Below are positions 15,223 to 22,010 of a stretch of DNA of 33,780 nucleotides, piece by piece. The notes beneath the pieces are model-generated. The model had not been told where the DNA came from and did not search any database. It saw only the letters and a program-made list of their open reading frames with translations. Origin of the DNA: Candidatus Saccharimonadota bacterium (GTDB lineage Bacteria; Patescibacteriota; Saccharimonadia; Saccharimonadales; Saccharimonadaceae); assembly GCA_017404725.1 (NCBI GenBank), contig JAFRBS010000008.1, positions 1 to 33,780 on the forward strand, given 5' to 3'. Position 1 is the first letter of the stretch, and each line of letters begins with the position of its first letter. The position numbers and the translations under genes are program-made.

Positions 15223-15996
15223 ATGAAGACTTTCATCGTGGGCAACTGGAAGATGAACTTCACCGTTGGTGAGTCATCGATTTATCTACACAAACTCCTA
15301 AAACGCATAAAAACGGCCAGAAACCTCGAGGTCGCCGTAGCGCCGAGCCTGATCGCGCTCCAGCCTCTGTCGCTCCAGCTTGACCGCAAGAAAATCAAAC
15401 TCGCCGCCCAGAACTTCTATTTCCGCGATTTCGGCGCCTTTACCGGGGAAGTTTCCATCGCCCAGCTCAGAGGTCTCGTCGATTATGCCATCGTCGGCCA
15501 CTCTGAAAGAAGATACATTTTCCACGAAACCGACAAAGACATCAGAAGCAAAGTCGCCGCGGCGGTCAGGATGGGCATTACCCCTATTCTTTGCATCGGC
15601 GAAACCGCGAACGAGCGCGACTTCGGCGAAACCGAAGGTGTTTTAAAAGACCAGCTCTTAGGCGGCCTCCAAGATGTCGCGAAGGAAGACCTAGATAAAG
15701 TTATTATCGCCTATGAACCAGTCTGGGCGATCTCATCCGTAAAAGACGCCAAACTCGCGACCCCTGATGACATCGAAAAATCCGTGAAAATTATCCGAAA
15801 AAGCCTCGAGGCGAAATTCGGCAAAGAAACCGCCGATAAAATCCCGGTTCTCTACGGGGGTAGCGTGAATCCGCACAACGCCGAAGCCTACCTCAGTATA
15901 ACAGGGGTGAACGGCTTGCTGATCGGCGGTGCGTCCTTGATTGCTGACCAATTTGATGATATAATAGAAATTGCTAAAAAGGTAATCGTAAAATGA
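15223..15996 (+). CDS. tpiA: Triosephosphate isomerase
   Basis: A 257-residue TIM-barrel enzyme that interconverts dihydroxyacetone phosphate and glyceraldehyde-3-phosphate. Substrate-binding N and K are in GNWKMN (7-12), the catalytic histidine in AIVGHSERR, and the catalytic glutamate in IIAYEPVWAIS. The phosphate-binding loops VLYGGSVNP and GLLIGGASL are present. Full length, predicted leaderless. It links with phosphoketolase upstream: the glyceraldehyde-3-phosphate product of that enzyme enters the same lower glycolytic pool. The stop overlaps the start of the next gene (ATGA), so the two are probably coupled. Confidence 0.96.
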   Translation: MKTFIVGNWKMNFTVGESSIYLHKLLKRIKTARNLEVAVAPSLIALQPLSLQLDRKKIKLAAQNFYFRDFGAFTGEVSIAQLRGLVDYAIVGHSERRYIFHETDKDIRSKVAAAVRMGITPILCIGETANERDFGETEGVLKDQLLGGLQDVAKEDLDKVIIAYEPVWAISSVKDAKLATPDDIEKSVKIIRKSLEAKFGKETADKIPVLYGGSVNPHNAEAYLSITGVNGLLIGGASLIADQFDDIIEIAKKVIVK

Positions 15997-16847
15997 CGAA
16001 GAAACAAGCTCCTGCTCCAGAACCGAAGAGACCGGCGAGAAAATTGCCGTCTAGAGGCATGTACATCGATTTTGTGCCACGAAATGTTCCTGGACGTGTG
16101 TCAAGGCCAGAAAAAGCACAAGCGGCTCAGAGCGCCGCTCAGGCACCAAAAACGCCAAAAGCGGCCAAATCGCCAAAATCGCCGAAATTGTCGAAAGATC
16201 CGCAGATCGTCCGCGTTTCGCGCACCACTGTTATTTCTACAACGAAGAAGAAAGCCCCAGCGCGCAAATACATCCCGCCGAAGAAGGAAGAAGATTTTGA
16301 GGAAGAGGACCTCTTTACCGAGCTTGATTTTGAGGAAAATACCCCTGTTATTCTCGACGAGGAAGATGTTAAAGACGAAGCCGAGGAGACCCCTGAAGAT
16401 TTTATGTCCGAAAAGCCGGTCGAGGAGTATGCCAAGGCTCTGACGGCCCTGAAAGTTACCGCCGCCTCTGAATCGCCGTTTATCGCCTCTGTTTCGGTCG
16501 ACAAGCGCCCGCTCTCTGATGGCCGCCGCCTGACCGAAGATGATTACGCTTTCTCCGAAAACGCCCCGACCTCTATTAAAGAGGAGGAGTTCCATAGCCC
16601 GCTTCGGAATGTTTATACGAGCCGCCGCGAGCCGGTCCCTGAGCGTCGCCGCTTTGACAACCTCGACGACGACGAACCGAAGCTAAAATCCAAAGAACGC
16701 CGCGAAAAAGAAGAAAAAGTCAGCTCCCGCGTCGTCTCCTCCGAGGAAGAACACTCCAGCCTCTTCCCGCTCATCATCGCGATCACCCTCATGGTCATCT
16801 TCGGCGGTGTCATCGGCGCGGTCATCTACCTCGCCTTCTTCCAGTAA
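15993..16847 (+). CDS. Hypothetical C-tail-anchored membrane protein
   Basis: A 284-residue protein of unknown function. The first 90 residues are basic and rich in Ala, Pro and Lys with short repeats (AKSPKSPK), the middle (about 100-150) is strongly acidic, and the end carries a single hydrophobic helix (about residues 258-282). With no signal peptide, the bulk most likely stays in the cytoplasm, held by the tail anchor. Translation is coupled to tpiA through an ATGA overlap, but nothing suggests a metabolic role. The low-complexity charged composition resembles bridging or scaffolding proteins; this is inference only. A strong terminator follows. Confidence 0.8.
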   Translation: MTKKQAPAPEPKRPARKLPSRGMYIDFVPRNVPGRVSRPEKAQAAQSAAQAPKTPKAAKSPKSPKLSKDPQIVRVSRTTVISTTKKKAPARKYIPPKKEEDFEEEDLFTELDFEENTPVILDEEDVKDEAEETPEDFMSEKPVEEYAKALTALKVTAASESPFIASVSVDKRPLSDGRRLTEDDYAFSENAPTSIKEEEFHSPLRNVYTSRREPVPERRRFDNLDDDEPKLKSKERREKEEKVSSRVVSSEEEHSSLFPLIIAITLMVIFGGVIGAVIYLAFFQ

Positions 16848-16864
16848 CCCACGCATAATCAACA

Positions 16865-16890
16865 AAAAACACCCCCGAAGGGGTGTTTTT
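16865..16890. terminator. Bidirectional terminator
   Basis: AAAAACACCCC (16865-16875), loop CGAA, GGGGTGTTTTT (16880-16890): a perfect 11-bp stem with T-runs on both strands. It ends tpiA-downstream transcription on the plus strand and the gene at 16901 on the minus strand. Confidence 0.9.
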
Positions 16891-16900
16891 GAATCTAGGC

Positions 16901-17719
16901 CTAAAGCCCTAGCAGTGGACCAAGATCGTAGAAACTACCATCAGCTTTCGCCGCTAAAGTCGTCCTACCCCCACCGGTGTAACCTGTGTCAGCGAGAGCA
17001 GTGTAAAGCTTGACAACTCCGTTAACACCACTGACTTTACCCTGTGATTCGAACTTGTCGTGTAAAACAAGCTTATTGTCTCGCGGGCCAGAAACTTCTT
17101 TTAATATCGGGTTGTATTCGACCGTCCCGTCTTCCATTAAATAAAAGGCAGGGAACGGCGCCGTGACCGTTTGACCAAACTCTCCGATAATCGCACTTTT
17201 GATTTTCCCAGAGAATCCAGTAACTGGCCAAGTTCCGCCAGGACCAGACCAATCGTCGATGTATAACGCTAGTTTTTTACCGTCGCCAGTCAAAGTTGCA
17301 CCGTTTCCATCGCTGTTGACGGCAACCGTCCATCCACCGTTCCAGTTTGGATCGTTACCCTCGGAGATGTCAGTGTAAGTAACCCCTTGGCGACCATTGA
17401 TCGGTTTCGACGGGTCAATTGGTTTTATCGTAGTTTCGGCAGTCGAAGCAACTTCCTCGGAGCTACCACTCTTAGTCGTAGTCTTTATACCGTCTTTGGT
17501 TGTAGTCTTCGTGCCCTCTTTGGTTTCTTCTGGAGCATCATCCTCAGAGGTCTTATTCGCAACAGTCTCCCCCGACTTGTTAGAGTTCATCAAGACCAGC
17601 GCCGTGCCAATTCCCGCGCCAAAAACCACAATCGCTCCTAAAACGACGAGCAAAATCTTCCCGTTTTTAGTCTTAAAAAAGTTCGGCTTAGCCTCTGGGG
17701 CAGGTCCGCTCGCGATCAC
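16901..17719 (-). CDS. Hypothetical single-pass secreted-domain protein
   Basis: A 272-residue protein, not recognised. A basic stretch (FFKTKNGK) precedes one membrane helix (about 21-44), then a Thr/Lys/Glu-rich linker (about 50-95) with near-repeats (GTKTTTKDGIKTTTKSG), and a C-terminal domain of about 170 residues rich in Gly, Asp and Trp that should lie outside the cell. The start is uncertain. GTG 17719 has GAGG eight bases upstream. However, an ATG at 17785 in the same frame has a better GAGGT ribosome binding site, and the 22 codons between encode a compatible Pro/Ala-rich sequence interrupted only by a TAA at codon 4. Confidence 0.7.
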   Translation of the reverse strand: MIASGPAPEAKPNFFKTKNGKILLVVLGAIVVFGAGIGTALVLMNSNKSGETVANKTSEDDAPEETKEGTKTTTKDGIKTTTKSGSSEEVASTAETTIKPIDPSKPINGRQGVTYTDISEGNDPNWNGGWTVAVNSDGNGATLTGDGKKLALYIDDWSGPGGTWPVTGFSGKIKSAIIGEFGQTVTAPFPAFYLMEDGTVEYNPILKEVSGPRDNKLVLHDKFESQGKVSGVNGVVKLYTALADTGYTGGGRTTLAAKADGSFYDLGPLLGL

Positions 17720-17773
17720 TTGCGGGGCCTCTGGAGCCGAATCTGTAATTTTTCCGTCTTTGATATTTTCAGG

Positions 17774-17785
17774 TTATTCCACCAT
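17774..17785 (-). other. Four-codon ORF upstream and in frame (MVE-stop)
   Basis: ATG GTG GAA TAA, with GAGGT positioned as a ribosome binding site. It is in frame with the gene at 16901-17719. It may be a nonsense mutation in an originally 294-residue gene, or a minimal upstream ORF that controls reinitiation at GTG 17719. Confidence 0.45.
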
Positions 17786-17810
17786 AGATTTTTACCTCAT
17801 TTAGTTTATT

Positions 17811-17885
17811 TGGTGCGGGTAGGCAGAATCGAACTGCCATCTCAAGTTTGGAAAACTTGCATACTAACCGTTGTACTATACCCGC
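17811..17885 (-). tRNA. tRNA-Gly (anticodon UCC)
   Basis: Acceptor GCGGGTA pairs with TACCCGC; the anticodon stem CAAGT/ACTTG encloses TTTCCAA, giving UCC. T loop TTCGATT and encoded CCA are present. It is probably co-transcribed with tRNA-His upstream. The 90 bases between the tRNAs contain short GC-rich inverted repeats but no gene. Confidence 0.93.
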
Positions 17886-17975
17886 AAATGACAGGGCGCG
17901 CAGATTAGTGTTTTCTCCGAGCGAAGCGCGCCTTCTGGCGAGCGAGCGAGGAAAAACGCTGAGATGCGTGTTCTG

Positions 17976-18053
17976 TGGGGCGGGTTACTGGAATCGAACC
18001 AGCGACCTTCTGGACCACAATCAGACGCTCTAACCAACTGAGCTAAACCCGCC
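17976..18053 (-). tRNA. tRNA-His (anticodon GUG)
   Basis: Acceptor GCGGGTT pairs with AACCCGC, with the extra G(-1) opposite C73 that identifies tRNA-His. Loop TTGTGGT gives anticodon GUG. The last anticodon-stem pair is A31-C39, a mismatch. CCA is encoded. Confidence 0.93.
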
Positions 18054-18076
18054 ATAGAACCTTAAGGTCCCCCTAA

Positions 18077-18105
18077 ATTATATCACATCAGTCAGATAAT
18101 GCCAA
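18077..18105 (-). promoter_or_regulatory. Promoter of tRNA-His/tRNA-Gly
   Basis: On the minus strand: TTGGCA, 17 bp, TATAAT, with TG in the extended position. It starts just beyond the stop of the 18107-18490 gene. Confidence 0.7.
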
Positions 18106-18106
18106 A

Positions 18107-18490
18107 TTATCGCATGCGAATCGGCGCAGTCCTCCGAGCAGGCGGTGCCGCCAGATGCGAGGCCGCCCCAGCCAGATGCGAGCTCGCCCCAGTCGCCCCA
18201 GTCGCTCCAGCCGTCCCAGCCGCCGAGGCGCCCGACTGCGCCGCCACCGTCCGCGGAATATACTCGCGCACCCGGTCGAACGCCCGCGCGTCGTTAATCA
18301 CCCGCGCGTTATTATACCCGCGCACAAACTTCCGATTTTCGTCGATTGTCCGCCGCTCAGCAAAGCTCTCCCCGCTCGTCACCCCAAAACTACCCCTGTT
18401 CTGGGACCGCGCGTACCCCGAACTATGAAAAATCTTCGATTTATCGCGCACGCTCATCAGCCGTTCAGTCATCTTTAGTTTACTAACCAT
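18107..18490 (-). CDS. Small basic hypothetical protein, Ala/Gly/Thr tail
   Basis: A 127-residue protein, not recognised. It is basic in the first 85 residues (many Arg and Lys), with no membrane segment. The C-terminal third is a low-complexity stretch of Ala, Gly, Thr and Ser (for example TAGATGATGAS, then two SHLA-containing repeats), ending in basic residues. ATG 18490 is chosen because TG-G-TATAAT (plus-strand 18497-18505) ends six bases upstream, so the mRNA is leaderless; longer in-frame starts lie inside the promoter. It is divergent from the 18641 gene with only about 50 bases between the two promoters, which suggests shared regulation. Confidence 0.65.
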   Translation of the reverse strand: MVSKLKMTERLMSVRDKSKIFHSSGYARSQNRGSFGVTSGESFAERRTIDENRKFVRGYNNARVINDARAFDRVREYIPRTVAAQSGASAAGTAGATGATGASSHLAGAASHLAAPPARRTAPIRMR

Positions 18491-18523
18491 AACCACATTA
18501 TACCACACCATAGACAATATATC

Positions 18524-18535
18524 TAACATATGTTA
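18524..18535. promoter_or_regulatory. Palindrome between divergent promoters
   Basis: TAACATATGTTA, a perfect 12-bp palindrome, lies between the leftward -10 box (18497-18502) and the rightward -35 box (18542-18547). It is well placed for a dimeric regulator acting on both genes. Confidence 0.4.
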
Positions 18536-18541
18536 AAGATA

Positions 18542-18570
18542 TTGACATTTAAGCGTAAGTGTGCTATAAT
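18542..18570 (+). promoter_or_regulatory. Full-consensus promoter
   Basis: TTGACA, 17 bp, TATAAT with TG in the extended position: a perfect vegetative promoter and the strongest in the window. Predicted start near 18577, giving a leader of about 64 bases. Confidence 0.9.
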
Positions 18571-18579
18571 GAAACTATA

Positions 18580-18616
18580 CACTTTTGTGAGGAGGCGATT
18601 TGCATAATTGCCTAGT
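18580..18616 (+). promoter_or_regulatory. Leader motif and hairpin before the 18641 gene
   Basis: CACTTTTGTGAGGAGGCG (18580-18597) is one of three copies of a leader motif. GGCGATT then pairs with AATTGCC (loop TGCAT, one G-U), which partly sequesters the GAGGAGG. It could be a decoy ribosome binding site or a regulator-binding RNA element. Confidence 0.45.
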
Positions 18617-18627
18617 CGTTTAACATT

Positions 18628-18638
18628 AGGAGGTGATC
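18628..18638 (+). promoter_or_regulatory. Perfect extended Shine-Dalgarno sequence
   Basis: AGGAGGTGATC matches the full complement of the 16S rRNA 3' tail. It sits two bases before the ATG at 18641 by its end and eight bases from the GGAGG core, and decides this start over a TTG at 18608. Confidence 0.8.
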
Positions 18639-18640
18639 AT

Positions 18641-19411
18641 ATGGGAGATTTCGGAAGAGTTACAGGTTTTGATAACCTGTATTCGAAGAAAGAGAAAAGC
18701 CGAAAATCCAAGGGCAGGCAGCCCGAGGAGTTTAAGGCAGAGGCGGTAGAAGTACCGCCTGAAGACATCGACACGGATGGCAACGCGGACAGCACGACAG
18801 ACGCCGCAAGCGATACCGCTGGAACAGACGCCGCAGACGACGCCGTGAAGGCCGCGCAGGCCGCCGCCGCTGATTTCCAGCAGGCACAGCAGCCGGCACA
18901 GCCGGCACCGGAGCCAACACCGGCAGTACCGCAACCCGTAAACCCAACGACCGGAGTAGCGAAAGCTACGCCGGAACCTACGAAGGAGGGGACAGTTATG
19001 AAATATGACTTGAGTTTTTTCGAGACCGCCGGCAGCGGGCTCTACGACGCCATAGTTAATAAACTTGGCGTAAGCAGCGAGCTCCGCCAGGCAGTCATCG
19101 ATTTGGTAACGCTTTACCCTGATCTTAGGAAAGACGTGACAGGCCTGGCTGCCGATCTGGACTACCAGCCGCCCGCATGGGGCTGGAAGTACCAGGCCGT
19201 TGGAGTTCTGAAGGGTAAAACCTTCGACTCCAAGAAGGCGGCCGAGGAAGCCGCCGAGGATCTCTTGAAGTTCAAGAAATTCGAAGAGATCTTCGTACCC
19301 GTCCCGTATTACCGGGACAAATCAGGCAAGCTGACCAAGAAGGTGCCGGAAGGCACCCGCGACTATGCTATAATCACAGCTGATTCCACCGGGGCTAACA
19401 CCTCGGGTTAA
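18641..19411 (+). CDS. Unrecognised two-part protein with internal start
   Basis: A 256-residue protein of unknown function. Residues 1-40 are basic, 41-80 are acidic and Ala-rich, and 80-117 form a Pro/Ala/Glu linker. Residues 120-256 form a compact, probably globular domain (from MKYDLSFFETAG to ITADSTGANTSG). There is no signal peptide or membrane segment. A second ribosome binding site, AAGGAGG (18983-18989), lies eight bases before the in-frame ATG at 18998, so the domain may also be made alone (137 residues). The gene is driven by a full-consensus promoter and followed directly by a copy of the 16S rRNA tail and two hairpins. Codon choice differs from the core genes upstream. Confidence 0.75.
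   Translation: MGDFGRVTGFDNLYSKKEKSRKSKGRQPEEFKAEAVEVPPEDIDTDGNADSTTDAASDTAGTDAADDAVKAAQAAAADFQQAQQPAQPAPEPTPAVPQPVNPTTGVAKATPEPTKEGTVMKYDLSFFETAGSGLYDAIVNKLGVSSELRQAVIDLVTLYPDLRKDVTGLAADLDYQPPAWGWKYQAVGVLKGKTFDSKKAAEEAAEDLLKFKKFEEIFVPVPYYRDKSGKLTKKVPEGTRDYAIITADSTGANTSG
18983..19000 (+). promoter_or_regulatory. Internal ribosome binding site and start codon
   Basis: AAGGAGG, eight bases, ATG, in frame inside the 18641 gene and exactly at the boundary between the low-complexity linker and the C-terminal domain. Confidence 0.6.
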
Positions 19412-19414
19412 TGG

Positions 19415-19425
19415 GATCACCTCCT
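19415..19425 (+). other. 16S rRNA 3'-tail (anti-SD) mimic
   Basis: GATCACCTCCT is identical to the 3' end of 16S rRNA and is the exact complement of the SD at 18628-18638. It lies three bases past the stop codon of the same gene. Confidence 0.6.
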
Positions 19426-19431
19426 CGAAGA

Positions 19432-19471
19432 CAGAGGCGCGCCAGAGCCACCAAGAAACCGCGCGCCTCTG
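19432..19471 (+). terminator. GC-rich hairpin after the 18641 gene
   Basis: CAGAGGCGCGC (19432-19442) pairs perfectly with GCGCGCCTCTG (19461-19471). It lacks a clear T-run, so may protect the mRNA 3' end rather than terminate. Confidence 0.6.
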
Positions 19472-19484
19472 TTAAAAAGTGTAG

Positions 19485-19511
19485 CCCCTGGCCGAATGGC
19501 CAGGGGTATTT
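19485..19511 (+). terminator. Terminator
   Basis: CCCCTGGCC (19485-19493), loop GAAT, GGCCAGGGG (19498-19506), then TATTTT. Confidence 0.7.
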
Positions 19512-19540
19512 TACCATAAGCGGAAATTATTATATTGCTA

Positions 19541-19569
19541 TTGACTTTTTTCATAAAGTGTGCTATAAT
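19541..19569 (+). promoter_or_regulatory. Promoter of the membrane/surface operon
   Basis: TTGACT (19541-19546), 17 bp, TATAAT (19564-19569), with TG extension. The 15 bases up to the -10 box closely resemble the 18542 promoter (both end AAGTGTGCTATAATG), which suggests the two are related. Confidence 0.88.
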
Positions 19570-19595
19570 GGAATTAGTCTAGGTGAGGTGGGCGA

Positions 19596-19616
19596 ATGAA
19601 CTGCCATCACTCATAG
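19596..19616 (+). CDS. Possible leader peptide MNCHHS
   Basis: ATG to TAG, six codons (Met-Asn-Cys-His-His-Ser) inside the P1 hairpin, with a GAGGTGGG stretch just upstream. Two adjacent His codons might allow attenuation by ribosome stalling. It may also be chance. Confidence 0.3.
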   Translation: MNCHHS

Positions 19617-19687
19617 ACGACCATTAAAATCAGATCATCTCAGGTACAATTCGTACCTGATTTTAGTGTATTGCGTATCCACTTTTT

Positions 19688-19715
19688 CAGGAGGCGTAGT
19701 GCACCTCCTGTTTTT
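19688..19715 (+). terminator. Attenuator terminator in the leader
   Basis: CAGGAGG / CCTCCTG stem followed by five T, 60 bases before the start codon at 19773. It would stop transcription before the operon unless disrupted. Confidence 0.75.
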
Positions 19716-19772
19716 ATAAAGAAACTTATAGTTTATATATAAAGACACACTTTTACGAGGAGGTGCATTATT

Positions 19773-20396
19773 ATGCTAGACACATTTCAAACTATAGTGC
19801 TGTTAGTATTTACAGCACTGACGGCGTTCGCCGCTGTCATCATCGTCAATGACTTGGCAAAGCAGGTCGATCCGCACGAAAGAGGCTTAAAACCCTTAAG
19901 TGTAGTGTTGACTTTGGCTCTGCCGATCGCTGCGCAGGCGGCCTTGATTACCTGGGCTCCGAACATATACATTTACGCGGTAATTATAGCCGTAGTATGT
20001 GTTTTCGAGATCCTGACAATCAGGGTGCCGAAGCCAGACCTCGAAAGTCCGGCGAAGGTTGAGTCTCCGACGCAGCGCTTCGTAGCTTGGATCTGTTTCG
20101 CGGCCCCATGGGTCGTCGGCATGATCCTCGCCGGAACGATTCTGCCAGAGGAAAACCCGCTGTACTTCGGCGGAAAGGGGATGCTGATTTATCTCATCCC
20201 ACCTCTCTTGGTATTATTGATCGGGTTCTGCAGGGTCCTTTGGTGCAGAGATGCATACAAAGAGGCTTTAAAGGACTACGAGGCAGTAGAGATGGAAATC
20301 GGCGCTTCTAGCGCCGAGGTAACTGAAATCAGTCGCGAAGAAGGGCTCGAAGAGCTCGCCGCGGAAACTGTTGAGGCCGAACCGGCCGCCTCATGA
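19773..20396 (+). CDS. Hypothetical multi-pass membrane protein
   Basis: A 207-residue protein, not recognised. Five hydrophobic helices are visible (about 4-24, 42-60, 64-82, 104-122 and 132-155), followed by a short basic stretch (RDAYKEALKDYE) and an acidic Glu/Ala-rich C-terminal tail of about 45 residues that should be cytoplasmic or exposed depending on topology. GAGGAGGTGCA precedes the ATG and is the target of the SD-masking helix in the leader. The next gene starts 16 bases after the stop, so the two form an operon. Most likely a partner or anchor of the surface protein encoded next. Confidence 0.8.
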   Translation: MLDTFQTIVLLVFTALTAFAAVIIVNDLAKQVDPHERGLKPLSVVLTLALPIAAQAALITWAPNIYIYAVIIAVVCVFEILTIRVPKPDLESPAKVESPTQRFVAWICFAAPWVVGMILAGTILPEENPLYFGGKGMLIYLIPPLLVLLIGFCRVLWCRDAYKEALKDYEAVEMEIGASSAEVTEISREEGLEELAAETVEAEPAAS

Positions 20397-20412
20397 GAAA
20401 GGGGGGATTACC

Positions 20413-21993
20413 ATGAGCAAAAGCAGAATTGCGGCCGTAATAGTTGCTATGCTGGCGGTCGTAGTGATAGCTGGAATAGCTATTGCTTACGTAACCAGCG
20501 ATAATGGCAACGGGGAGGCCGAGGCAAAGGCGGACGTTACGACGGACGCCGCTGTTGAAGGAACTGAAGATGAGGACATCGACACCGTCGATACGACGGA
20601 TGCCGAGAAAATCGCGGAATTCAAGACTCATCATAGCCGCGGCGCTCTCGAGCGCGAGGCTATAATGAGTTGGTTGCGAAAACATAATATCCCCTTCAAG
20701 AAAAACCAGAAGGGTGAAGTTATTGTTGACGCAACACCGACGTTACGGACGTTGTTCCCGAAGTACGACAACGCTCGGACAAATTCGGCAAAGCGTGCCG
20801 GCCTCAGCGAGCATCCGATCTCGGATGCTCCGGAATACGTCTTTGAAAGTCTAACTGAAGCAGACTTTCGGGCGATTCTCGAGGCCGAGAAAAAGGGTAT
20901 CGGCACCAAGGTAGCAGTAGGCAAGAAATCCTTAGTCCAGCAAGATGTCAGGACCATGGTCCGAAATGTCATCGTTGGACTAGCTCATACCGACCAGATC
21001 TCGGGTTTGCATTTCGGAAACTCGGGTACGGTCTACGAGCTGAGTTCGGCCGTCAAGTTTCTTTTAGACGAGACGGACAAGGCCTGGAAGACAGGCAAAG
21101 GCATTGAGCGCTGGCTCGAGAAGGGTAACGACGGTATATGGTACGCCACTGAGGAATTTGTGGCGAATATTATACCGGTCGTTGCTCAGATCGTAGACGG
21201 CTCCGAGACGAGCGTTGAAGTAGTTTACGCTCAGAAAAATTGGGGCCTGGTTCGTAGCGACAAGATTCAACTGCGTCGTTGCGAATTATCGACACAGCCC
21301 GACAATAGGGTGGCTATCGTGTACCGTCATTATTTTAAAGACGGTACACTAATGGAAACTCTGGCAACTAACGTCAGAGATAGAAGGCCGGAGATTCCGA
21401 CTACGCTGAAAGCAACAAAGAAGGACAACAATAATCCGGACCCGGTAGTCAAGACCACGCCGCGACCGATAGGAACACCGAGACCGGTAGGGACGGCGAA
21501 GCCATTGGATGACCCGAATGCCTCCGGGTATTCGGTCGTTCGAGCTACGTCAACCCCGACCACGACGCCGGCACCAACCTTGACCCCGGCACCAACGACG
21601 ACGCCGTACATACCGGCAACAACCTCAACACCGACACCAGCTCCGGCGAAGAACCCTTCGGCCGCACCGACGGCACCACCGAACCAGAATACTGGTCCGG
21701 GACCAGCGGAGGTAACTCCGCCGCCGACACCGCCGACTGAAGATGAGGCAACCTCGCAATATCAGTCGTCGGCGGCACCTCGGACTGGTGGCACTAGCCA
21801 GCCTGAAGGCAGCTTGTCGGGCCAGCAGGGCGCGCAAACGTCCACTGGCGGCCAGACAACCACCGATACAAGGGATCCAGACGGTGGCAGGACCGAGAAT
21901 AATCAGGCGGAAACGTCTGAGATTCCTCAGCGTGGTTCTGACACCGGAGGACGAGAGAGTAATACAGGGGACCCCATTGGGGCCCCAGACTAA
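20413..21993 (+). CDS. Hypothetical surface protein with Pro/Thr-rich stalk
   Basis: A 526-residue protein of unknown function. An N-terminal membrane helix (about 5-28, uncleaved anchor or signal) is followed by an acidic linker (about 32-60), a soluble domain of about 270 residues (about 65-335, containing WLRKHNIPFKKN and IERWLEKGNDGIWYA), and a long low-complexity tail (about 340-526) rich in Pro, Thr, Ser, Gly and Gln. Such tails usually form extended, often glycosylated stalks, so the protein probably projects from the cell. No LPXTG motif is present. ATG 20413 is preferred over the longer frame (20371) because AAGGGGGG lies just upstream. It follows the membrane-protein gene by 16 bases. 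Confidence 0.78.
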   Translation: MSKSRIAAVIVAMLAVVVIAGIAIAYVTSDNGNGEAEAKADVTTDAAVEGTEDEDIDTVDTTDAEKIAEFKTHHSRGALEREAIMSWLRKHNIPFKKNQKGEVIVDATPTLRTLFPKYDNARTNSAKRAGLSEHPISDAPEYVFESLTEADFRAILEAEKKGIGTKVAVGKKSLVQQDVRTMVRNVIVGLAHTDQISGLHFGNSGTVYELSSAVKFLLDETDKAWKTGKGIERWLEKGNDGIWYATEEFVANIIPVVAQIVDGSETSVEVVYAQKNWGLVRSDKIQLRRCELSTQPDNRVAIVYRHYFKDGTLMETLATNVRDRRPEIPTTLKATKKDNNNPDPVVKTTPRPIGTPRPVGTAKPLDDPNASGYSVVRATSTPTTTPAPTLTPAPTTTPYIPATTSTPTPAPAKNPSAAPTAPPNQNTGPGPAEVTPPPTPPTEDEATSQYQSSAAPRTGGTSQPEGSLSGQQGAQTSTGGQTTTDTRDPDGGRTENNQAETSEIPQRGSDTGGRESNTGDPIGAPD

Positions 21994-22010
21994 GCAATAC
22001 ACTAAACACA

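Larger units (their letters stand above)
19577..19772 (+). promoter_or_regulatory. Structured leader RNA with attenuator and SD-masking helix
   Basis: About 196 bases with several competing helices. P1: GTCTA (19577-19581) with TAGAC (19614-19618), with GTGA/TCAC inside. P2: TCAGGTAC (19640-19647) with GTACCTGA (19653-19660), competing with TAAAATCAG (19625-19633) and CTGATTTTA (19657-19665). P3: CAGGAGG (19688-19694) with CCTCCTG (19704-19710) followed by TTTTT, a terminator. P4: TGCACCTCCT (19700-19709) with AGGAGGTGCA (19758-19767), which hides the ribosome binding site of the next gene. P3 and P4 are mutually exclusive. This is the architecture of a riboswitch or attenuator. I do not recognise a known class. 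Confidence 0.7.

Noticed and set aside
16101-16595. Minus-strand frames within the tail-anchored protein gene
   Set aside because: Shadow frames of a low-complexity charged coding region with a coupled start on the plus strand.
19485-19511. Possible att or IS end at the GC-rich inverted repeats
   Set aside because: Perfect short stem with a tetraloop and T-rich tail right after a gene fits a terminator; no transposase is nearby.
19411-19599. 62-codon plus-strand frame starting within the stop of the 18641 gene
   Set aside because: It runs through two hairpins, the terminator and the next promoter, and its start overlaps the 16S-tail mimic. Composition does not look coding.
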